Assembly: GCA_031265345.1 (NCBI GenBank)
Contig: JAISCU010000376.1
Span: 1 to 17,445 of the forward strand
Direction: 5' to 3'
DNA length: 17,445 nt
Source: Bifidobacteriaceae bacterium
GTDB lineage: Bacteria; Actinomycetota; Actinomycetes; Actinomycetales; WQXJ01
The number at the start of each line of letters is the position of its first letter. The stretch's first letter is position 1. Shown here in pieces: positions 6,687 through 13,400 of this stretch. The notes beneath the pieces were generated by a model. The model was given only the letters and a program-made list of their open reading frames with translations. It had not been told where the DNA came from and ran no database searches. The translations under genes and the position numbers were made by a program.

Positions 6687-6840
6687 TGAGGGAGCCATTG
6701 GTGATCGACCGGGCCGCCAGCCCACCCTGGCAGGTCCGGCCGGTCACCCGTGGCTCTCGCACGCATGAGTCAAATGAATCAAGACGAATCAACCGAGTCA
6801 GACGAGCCGAAAGCCCCGAAGACAAGAAGGGAAACCAATC

Positions 6841-8721
<1,881 letters not shown>

Positions 8722-8723
8722 TC

Positions 8724-9641
8724 ATGACTTCTTCGACCGGAAACAATCGGGGCGGCCGCTCCACCAGATCAGCGGCCGCCTCGCCGGCCGGCGCCAAGGC
8801 CGGCTCCGGGGCCGGTGGCGGGAGCAGTGCGCGCCGGCGCCGCCCCCGCGTGTCGCAGGCCTCGGCCGATTCCCAGGAGGACCTCGACCAGCAGATCGAC
8901 GATTTGGACGAGGACTTGACGGTGGCCCAGAACCTCGGGATCGACCCGGATGATTTCACCGGCGACGGCGGTCTGGAGACCAACTCCGAAGGCCGGCCGG
9001 ACATCATCGACAACCGCAAGATCGACCCGATCTCGGGGCGGCCGCGCCGCCCGGCCGGGGCGGCCAAAGGCTCCCAGGCCGACGCTAAGACTGACGCGGG
9101 CGCGGGGCCGACCGGGCAGACGGCATCGTCCACGCCGTTCGAAGACCTGACCCCGGGAACGGCCGAGGCCGCCGCCAGGGCGATGGAGGACGAGGTGGTG
9201 GCCGCCGCGGAGCTGATCTCGACGCGCGAGGAACTGGCGATCCGCACCGAGGACGTGCAGCGCGTGAGCGCCGAATACGCCAACTACCGCAAACGGGTGG
9301 ACCGCGACCGGGCCGTGGCCGGGGACCAAGCCCGTGCCGAAGTGCTGACGGCGCTGATTCCCGTGCTGGATGACATAGACGCGGCAAGGGGCGCGGGCGA
9401 ACTCGACGGTCCGTTCAAAGCGGTCGCGGAGAAGCTCGAGGCGACCGTCGCCAGGTTCGGCATGGAGCGGTACGGGGCCGAGGGCGAGCCTTTCGACCCT
9501 ACGATCCACGAGGCTCTGCTGCATCAGACCGACCCGGCAGTCAAGATCCCCACGATTTCGCTGGTCATGCAGCCGGGCTACCGGATGGGCGAGAGGGTGC
9601 TGAGGGCCGCGCGGGTCGGCGTGGTCGATTCGGAGGGCTGA
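8724..9641 (+). CDS. grpE: Nucleotide exchange factor GrpE, with long N-terminal extension
   Basis: Promotes ADP release from DnaK. The protein is 305 aa, about 100 longer than a typical GrpE of ~200. The extra length is N-terminal: residues ~1-140 are low complexity, basic (RRRRPR near 35) then acidic, and include IIDNRKIDPISGRPR, a form of the D-x-R-x-I-D-P-x-T/S-G motif I associate with actinobacterial GrpE. The coiled coil (REELAIRTEDVQRVSAEYANYRKR...) and C-terminal beta domain follow, with the signatures FDPTIHEALLHQ and MQPGYRMGERVLRAARVGV. It starts 2 nt after the dnaK stop and ends 1 nt before dnaJ, so all three are cotranscribed. Confidence 0.97.
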   Translation: MTSSTGNNRGGRSTRSAAASPAGAKAGSGAGGGSSARRRRPRVSQASADSQEDLDQQIDDLDEDLTVAQNLGIDPDDFTGDGGLETNSEGRPDIIDNRKIDPISGRPRRPAGAAKGSQADAKTDAGAGPTGQTASSTPFEDLTPGTAEAAARAMEDEVVAAAELISTREELAIRTEDVQRVSAEYANYRKRVDRDRAVAGDQARAEVLTALIPVLDDIDAARGAGELDGPFKAVAEKLEATVARFGMERYGAEGEPFDPTIHEALLHQTDPAVKIPTISLVMQPGYRMGERVLRAARVGVVDSEG

Positions 9642-9642
9642 T

Positions 9643-10704
9643 ATGGCCGGTCAGGACTGGTTCGAGAAGGACTTCTACAAAACGCTCGGCGTGGCTAAGA
9701 ACGCCGACCAGGCCGCCATCAAGAAGGCCTACCGGAAACTCGCGCGGACGCTGCACCCCGACCACAATCCTGGTGACACGGCCGCCGAGGAGCGTTTCAA
9801 GGAGGTCTCGGAGGCCTATTCGGTGCTCTCGGACGCGGAGCAGCGCAAGCAGTACGACTCGGTGCGGGCCATGGCGGCCGGCGGCGCCCGGTTCTCGGCC
9901 GGGCCGGGCGGCGCGGGGGCGGCTGGCGGTGGTGGCTTCGATGACATGTTCTCGGCCATGTTCGGCGGCGCTGGCGGCGGCGCCGGTGGTCCCAGGGTGC
10001 GCTATTCGACGGGCTCATCGCAGGCGTTCAACTTGGAGGACATCCTCGGCGCGTTCGGCGGGGGCGGTGGCGGCGCGGGGGCTTTCGGCGGTTTCGCCAA
10101 CGGTCCGGGCGGTGCCGGGCGTGCTGGCGGGCCCGGCGGGTTCGGCGGCGGCCCGATGGCCGGGGCCGACCTGCGGGCGTCGGTGACGCTGCCGTTCCGC
10201 GAGGCCGCTGCCGGATCGACACAGGTGCTGACGATCGACGGGAAGTCGATGACGGTGCGCATCCCGGCCGGGGTCCGCAACGGCCAGAAGATCAAACTGG
10301 CCGGGAAGGGCCAGCCGTCCCCGAATGGCGGCCCCGCAGGCGACCTGGTCATCACCGTGACCGTGCCGGTCCATCCAGTCTTCTCGCTGGACGGGAACAA
10401 CCTGCGCCTGACCGTGCCGGTGACCTTCTCCGAGGCGGCCTTGGGCTCCCGCGTCGAGGTGCCCACCCTGGACGGCTCGTCGGTGACCCTCAAAGTGCCC
10501 GGCGGCACCCCGGCCGGACGCACCCTGCGAGTCAAGGGCAAGGGCATCACCACCGCCAAAGGCACCGGCGACCTGCTGGTCACCGTCTCCCTGGCGGTCC
10601 CGCAGAAGGTGTCCGGCAAGGCCAAAGAGGCTCTCGAGGAACTGCGCGACGCCACCAAAGGCGACGACCCCCGCGCCGAGTTGCGCCGCCAGGCCCTGCA
10701 ATGA
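9643..10704 (+). CDS. dnaJ: J-domain co-chaperone DnaJ lacking the zinc-finger domain
   Basis: Stimulates DnaK ATPase and delivers substrates. The 353-aa protein has a J domain (residues ~10-72) with the essential His38-Pro39-Asp40, then a long Gly-rich (G/F) linker to about residue 180, and two C-terminal beta-barrel substrate-binding domains (VTLPFREAAAGSTQVLT..., PVTFSEAALGSRVEVPTLDG). There is no CxxCxGxG repeat and no cysteine anywhere, so it is a type II (CbpA-like) protein rather than the zinc-binding type I DnaJ. The operon position makes it the partner of this DnaK; a second, zinc-containing DnaJ elsewhere is expected. It starts 1 nt after grpE. Confidence 0.97.
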   Translation: MAGQDWFEKDFYKTLGVAKNADQAAIKKAYRKLARTLHPDHNPGDTAAEERFKEVSEAYSVLSDAEQRKQYDSVRAMAAGGARFSAGPGGAGAAGGGGFDDMFSAMFGGAGGGAGGPRVRYSTGSSQAFNLEDILGAFGGGGGGAGAFGGFANGPGGAGRAGGPGGFGGGPMAGADLRASVTLPFREAAAGSTQVLTIDGKSMTVRIPAGVRNGQKIKLAGKGQPSPNGGPAGDLVITVTVPVHPVFSLDGNNLRLTVPVTFSEAALGSRVEVPTLDGSSVTLKVPGGTPAGRTLRVKGKGITTAKGTGDLLVTVSLAVPQKVSGKAKEALEELRDATKGDDPRAELRRQALQ

Positions 10705-10719
10705 CCTGGTTGGCTGCTC

Positions 10720-10750
10720 GCCCAAAAAGTCTCCAGGAGAGTTTCTGGGC
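10720..10750. repeat. Hairpin 1 of three between dnaJ and hspR
   Basis: GCCCAAAAAGTCTCC pairs with GGAGAGTTTCTGGGC with two mismatches, around a single central A. It is followed by a near-identical copy 37 bp on. It begins 16 nt after the dnaJ stop. Confidence 0.7.
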
Positions 10751-10758
10751 GAGTTCAA

Positions 10759-10786
10759 CCAAAAAGTCTCCAGGAGAGTTTCTGGG
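10759..10786. repeat. Hairpin 2, direct copy of hairpin 1
   Basis: The 30-nt core starting CCAAAAAGTCTCCAGGAG is repeated exactly 37 bp after its first occurrence (10722 and 10759), with the same palindromic centre TCTCC-A-GGAGA. It is followed by GGGCGGGGCCAG, which also follows hairpin 3. Confidence 0.7.
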
Positions 10787-10831
10787 CGGGGCCAGAGATG
10801 GTGCCAGGTTCGTTCCCGGCCGGCCCGGTCC

Positions 10832-10862
10832 GCCCAATAAGTCTCCAGACGACTTATTGGGC
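10832..10862. repeat. Hairpin 3, perfect 12-bp stem upstream of hspR
   Basis: GCCCAATAAGTC (10832-10843) and GACTTATTGGGC (10851-10862) form a perfect 12-bp stem with a 7-nt loop. The left arm shares GCCCAA-AAGTCTCCAG with hairpins 1 and 2, but both arms have changed together (AATAAGTC with GACTTATT), so the pairing is preserved. It ends about 8 nt before the ribosome site of hspR. Confidence 0.75.
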
Positions 10863-10870
10863 GGGGCCAG

Positions 10871-10879
10871 GAAGGGGGG
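10871..10879 (+). promoter_or_regulatory. Shine-Dalgarno-like site for hspR
   Basis: GAAGGGGGG lies 5 nt before GTG 10885 and is the only purine-rich ribosome site in this stretch. The alternative ATG at 10927 has none. This favours the GTG start. Confidence 0.55.
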
Positions 10880-10884
10880 CGCAG

Positions 10885-11361
10885 GTGCGGATCGACGTCA
10901 CGATTGAGCCCGCTCAGGCTCCCACCATGTCCGATGCCGCGCGCCCGTCCCCGGAGGACACCCCCGTCTACCCCATCGGGGTGGCCGCCCGCCTGGCGGA
11001 CATGCATCCCCAGACGCTGCGCCAGTACGACCGGCTCGGCCTGGTGGTGCCCCAGCGCGCGCCGGGCCGGGGGCGGCGCTACTCCGCCCGCGATGTCGCC
11101 GACCTGCGCGAAGTCCAGCGCCTGTCGACCCAGGAAGGAATCAATCTGGCCGGGATCGCGCGGATACTGGCCCTCGAGCAGGAGAACCGGGCACTACGTG
11201 GGCAAGTCGAGACCCTCCGCGCCGCCGTCCACCCAGGTCAGCGCGTCTTCGCCGTCGCCTCTTCCGGCGATGCCGTCCCCCTGGCCCGCGGCCAGCGCCC
11301 AGCCCGCACCCCCGGCGCCACCGACACCCGCTCCCGAGCCATAGCAATCTGGTCCCCCTAA
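10885..11361 (+). CDS. hspR: Heat-shock repressor HspR (MerR family)
   Basis: Represses the dnaK operon by binding HAIR sites. From the GTG at 10885, chosen for its upstream GAAGGGGGG, it has 158 aa; starting at ATG 10927 it would have 144. The MerR-type winged helix is clear: YPIGVAARLADMHPQTLRQYDRLGLV, then GRGRRYSARDVADLREVQRLS and EGINLAGIARIL, closely following HspR. A coiled segment (LALEQENRALRGQVETLRAAV) comes next. The last residues, SRAIAIWSP, resemble the conserved HspR C-terminus (ALVVWRP type), so the protein is complete. It is last in the operon, separated from dnaJ by 180 bp containing three hairpins, unusual spacing for an otherwise tight operon. The stop codon is 1 nt before a long repeat element. 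Confidence 0.93.
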   Translation: MRIDVTIEPAQAPTMSDAARPSPEDTPVYPIGVAARLADMHPQTLRQYDRLGLVVPQRAPGRGRRYSARDVADLREVQRLSTQEGINLAGIARILALEQENRALRGQVETLRAAVHPGQRVFAVASSGDAVPLARGQRPARTPGATDTRSRAIAIWSP

Positions 11362-11368
11362 CGGGGAC
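11352..11368. terminator. Short hairpin across the hspR stop codon
   Basis: GTCCCC (11352-11357) and GGGGAC (11363-11368) pair around a 5-nt loop containing the hspR stop. The right arm is the first 6 nt of the ~200-bp repeat. There is no T-run after it, so termination is uncertain. Confidence 0.3.
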
Positions 11369-11751
11369 GGTACCTTTCCATGCCCACCCGGCGGTTTTCC
11401 ACAGCCGTTTGCGCAGGTCAGGCCCTGTGGATAACGGGTCCGTCCCCATTACGTGCCCAAGGGCCGCAATCCCGGCCGTCGCCACGCGACGTCTGTCCCC
11501 GAGTTTGAGCCAAGTCTCCGTCCCCGAGTTCAGGCGACGTCAAGAGAGTTGGACGATGCCGCCCGGTCGTCTCGGCGCCGTTGTCGGCGTCCGTCGAAGG
11601 TCATTGGCCGCAGCCACCTGATCCCTGCCTTGGGCGATGCCGCTGGACATCGGCCCCCTGCTCGGACAAGGCCGACCGGAACGGCACCCATTCCGAAGCG
11701 AAACCCGGGCCGCCGCCCTTTTGGTCAATGCCAGAGCGACATGGGAGGCCG
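11362..11751. other. Intergenic region between hspR and the HEPN-like gene
   Basis: The first 204 bp are mostly repeat copy 1. From 11566 to 11751 I see no gene, promoter or clear terminator; the two flanking genes converge here. Open frames across the region are Arg/Pro-rich shadows. Confidence 0.6.
11363..11565. repeat. ~200-bp direct repeat, copy 1, with DnaA-box-like pair
   Basis: Matches 12998-13198 in direct orientation. The first ~130 bp differ at about four positions; a ~30-bp stretch then diverges, and the last ~45 bp (through GTCAAGAGAGTTGGACGATG) match again. The first 85 bp are a nested palindrome: GGGGACGGTACC (11363-11374) against GGGTCCGTCCCC (11436-11447), enclosing TTTTCCACA (11395-11403) against TGTGGATAA (11426-11434). 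The last is a perfect reverse-complement DnaA box (TTATCCACA). No transposase is associated. Confidence 0.85.
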
Positions 11752-12150
11752 TCAAATGGTCCGGGACCGCGCCTCGGCGACCAGCGCGCCAGCATGGCGC
11801 AAGGCACGCGAGCGGTCCTTGCTTGTGAGCATCCGCGAGCCGTAGTGCGACGCCGCCTTGAGACCGAGGAGTTCACGCAGGCGACTGCCGAGCTTGGCGT
11901 CGACGCGAGTCAATAGGTCTGCTGCGACCACATGGTCAGGCCCGGCATACCGCTCTCCGAGGGCCGCCAGACAGATCGCGTCGCCGCCCGCGATACCGGC
12001 CAGGACCGCGAGTCCAATAGCGACGTTGATCGTGGCGCCAGCCTCCTCCGCCACCAGATCGGCCACCTCGAGGTACCTCTCGGCCACGAGTCGGCGGTTC
12101 CTTGCTTCCCCGAATCCGCCCTTGGCGGTTGGGAGTCTCTTTGGCGCCAT
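11752..12150 (-). CDS. HEPN-like partner of a nucleotidyltransferase (toxin-antitoxin-like module)
   Basis: Encodes 132 aa, all-helical in appearance. After a basic N-terminus (MAPKRLPTAKGG), the core NVAIGLAVLAGIAGGDAICL (42-61), GPDHVVAADLL (70-80) and LLGLKAASHYGS (94-105), ending ALRHAGALVAEA, follows the pattern of small actinobacterial HEPN-superfamily proteins encoded beside wHTH-nucleotidyltransferases. The canonical R-x4-6-H RNase motif is not certain: Arg113-His119 fits the spacing, and His102-Tyr103 is the family-typical HYG. It may thus be a toxin RNase or a degenerate relative. The ATG overlaps the upstream stop by one base, so translation is coupled. Start codons further upstream would lie inside the partner gene. 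Confidence 0.75.
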   Translation of the reverse strand: MAPKRLPTAKGGFGEARNRRLVAERYLEVADLVAEEAGATINVAIGLAVLAGIAGGDAICLAALGERYAGPDHVVAADLLTRVDAKLGSRLRELLGLKAASHYGSRMLTSKDRSRALRHAGALVAEARSRTI

Positions 12151-12815
12151 CAGGATTCCTCGGATCGGACGGCAGGCGGTCGGGAATCGGAAGTGGTGGG
12201 GCCAGGCAGCACTTGGCGCAGGTTCTTTCCGATGATGGTCACGGCATCGGTTCGCCACGATTCGCAAATGGGCTCCGAGGCCGCGACCAGCGTCGCGAGG
12301 CGGGCAGGCGTGACTGTGATGGTCTCGAGGCGGTTGCCTGTCCATGCCAACACCTGCTCTCGCAGGCCGCGCATCTGCTCCTGCCAGGCGAGCCCGTCAG
12401 TGTCCGCGCCATCCGGCAGGACCAGCAGCAGATCGACATCACTGCCGGGACCGGATTCGCGCCGGGCCACTGATCCGAACAGAGCCGCGCAGACCACGGC
12501 CGGGAGCAGTCGCTCGCAGGCGGAGGACAGCCGCTCAATGAACTCCTGACGTGCGCGCGCCGCGGCCAACACGGAGGCGGCCAGCACATGCTCGCGGTTG
12601 AGGCGGTAGCGGTACCCGTGGTTGGTGGGCTCCGCGATCACCAGACCGTGTTGCGCCAACCGGCTGAGCGCCAGACCCAGGCCGCGTCGGCTGCCCCGCG
12701 GCGCGAGCCGATGAATCTGGGATTCCCCGAGAGCCCCCTCGACGCCCGCCAACACGTGAAGCGCGGCGGCGTCCACACTCGGGACGAGCGATTGCAGTGG
12801 CGCGGTTAAGTCCAT
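12150..12815 (-). CDS. Winged-HTH fused to a minimal nucleotidyltransferase (MNT) domain
   Basis: Encodes 221 aa from ATG 12815. Residues ~15-75 form a winged helix-turn-helix (ALGESQIHRLAP, then GLALSRLAQHGLVIAEP and a YRYRLNRE wing), and ~105-200 a pol-beta-type nucleotidyltransferase with the active-site signature LFGSVARRESGPGSDVDLLL: Gly114-Ser115 and the metal-binding Asp126-x-Asp128. In MNT/HEPN systems the MNT partner can neutralise the toxin by adding AMP groups; that role here is by analogy. The HTH suggests it also represses its own promoter, where a perfect palindrome overlaps the -10. The ORF is open upstream, but an earlier start would put that palindrome inside the gene. Confidence 0.85.
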   Translation of the reverse strand: MDLTAPLQSLVPSVDAAALHVLAGVEGALGESQIHRLAPRGSRRGLGLALSRLAQHGLVIAEPTNHGYRYRLNREHVLAASVLAAARARQEFIERLSSACERLLPAVVCAALFGSVARRESGPGSDVDLLLVLPDGADTDGLAWQEQMRGLREQVLAWTGNRLETITVTPARLATLVAASEPICESWRTDAVTIIGKNLRQVLPGPTTSDSRPPAVRSEES

Positions 12816-12851
12816 CACCCCATTCTCGCGATTTCGCGCCAGATTGGCAAT

Positions 12852-12872
12852 ATTATGCCAGTTTGGCATAAT
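12852..12872. promoter_or_regulatory. Perfect palindromic operator at the nucleotidyltransferase promoter
   Basis: ATTATGCCA (12852-12860), GTT spacer, TGGCATAAT (12864-12872): perfect 9-bp arms. A further TTGGC half-site, part of GCCA-GA-TTGGC, lies at about 12839-12848. On the minus strand CATAAT (12857-12852) is a good -10 box giving a leader of about 30 nt, so a bound repressor would block transcription. The wHTH of the first gene is the obvious candidate. Confidence 0.7.
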
Positions 12873-12997
12873 CACGCCCCGCGCAAGGGCTATCCACTGC
12901 CGTGAATGCGGGTTGGGCGGGCGTTCGTGGTCCGGTGGCGGTCTAGGCCTGGGCCGCGGTGTCGGCCGAATCTTCCCCGGCGGCGGACGGCGCGGGA

Positions 12998-13198
12998 GGG
13001 GACGGTACCTTTCCATGCCCACCCGGCGGTTTTCCACAGCCGTTTGCGCAGGTCAGACCCTGTGGATAACGGGTCCGTCCCCATTACGTGCCCAAGGGCC
13101 ACAATCCCGGCCGTCGCCACGCGATGTCCGTCCCCTGACTAGTCGAGGAACCGTCCCCGAGCTCAGGGAACGTCAAGAGAGTTGGACGATGCCGCCCG
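12998..13198. repeat. ~200-bp direct repeat, copy 2, with DnaA-box-like pair
   Basis: This is the second copy of the element at 11363-11565, same orientation. Outer arms are at 12998-13009 and 13071-13082; DnaA-box-like words TTTTCCACA (13030-13038) and TGTGGATAA (13061-13069) are conserved unchanged. It includes an extra ACCGTCCCC (about 13150-13158), another inverse of the GGGGACGGT start. The two copies bracket the nucleotidyltransferase/HEPN-like pair. Confidence 0.85.
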
Positions 13199-13331
13199 CG
13201 CGGCCCCGAAGCCCATCCTCGTCCGCCCGCCTGGCCGGCATCCGTCGCCGCCTGGCCGGCATCGGCACACCGGCGCCACGCACAAACCCCAAGGCAACGC
13301 CCCGACCCCGCCAAGCGGCATCGTGCAAAGA

Positions 13332-13367
13332 AACGTCGCGAAGGCCGGAAACCACCGGCCCGACGTT
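13332..13367. promoter_or_regulatory. Bulged hairpin abutting the SNF2 promoter
   Basis: AACGTCG (13332-13338) pairs with CGACGTT (13361-13367) and GGCCGG (13343-13348) with CCGGCC (13355-13360): a 13-bp stem with a 4-nt bulge and 6-nt loop. Its right end overlaps the -35 box by two bases. It could be a repressor operator or a barrier to read-through. Confidence 0.4.
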
Positions 13368-13394
13368 GCGAGCGCAACTCAAGCGCCAGATAAT
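13366..13394 (+). promoter_or_regulatory. Leaderless promoter of the SNF2 helicase gene
   Basis: TTGCGA (13366-13371) and GATAAT (13389-13394) are exactly 17 nt apart, and the ATG follows 6 nt after the -10. The -10 is 5 of 6 to consensus. No Shine-Dalgarno is present, consistent with a transcript starting at the start codon. Confidence 0.6.
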
Positions 13395-13400
13395 GGTCGG

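Larger units (their letters stand above)
6250..6840. other. Intergenic region: REP-like repeats, then dnaK control region
   Basis: There is no supported gene in these 591 bp. The first part (to about 6435) holds two REP-like copies and a short GCGCC/GGCGC hairpin near 6260-6272. About 6436-6600 shows nothing I recognise. From 6613 to 6686 are two HAIR operators and the likely promoter, and 6768-6801 has four TCAA-type words at 9-10 bp intervals. The dnaK ribosome site (AAGAAGG) is just before 6841. Confidence 0.65.
12816..13400. other. Divergent intergenic region before the SNF2 gene
   Basis: The 585 bp between the leftward nucleotidyltransferase gene and the rightward SNF2 gene hold the palindromic operator (12852-12872), repeat copy 2 (12998-13198), a 21-bp-period duplication of CCTGGCCGGCATC (from 13230 and 13251), a bulged hairpin (13332-13367) and the SNF2 promoter. 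About 12880-12997 shows nothing I recognise. Confidence 0.6.

Noticed and set aside
12816..12869. Earlier start (ATG 12869) for the nucleotidyltransferase gene
   Set aside because: It would place the -10 box and the perfect palindrome inside the coding region; ATG 12815 fits the family N-terminus (MDL...) better.
12890..13120. Minus-strand frame starting MATAGI, similar in both ~200-bp repeats
   Set aside because: The similarity follows from the repeats being nearly identical at DNA level; there are too few substitutions to show selection on protein, and the palindromic structure explains the conservation better.
13182..13400. Upstream extension of the SNF2 reading frame to 13182
   Set aside because: It would run through the end of the repeat copy and through the promoter and hairpin; the encoded residues are Pro/Arg-rich low complexity.
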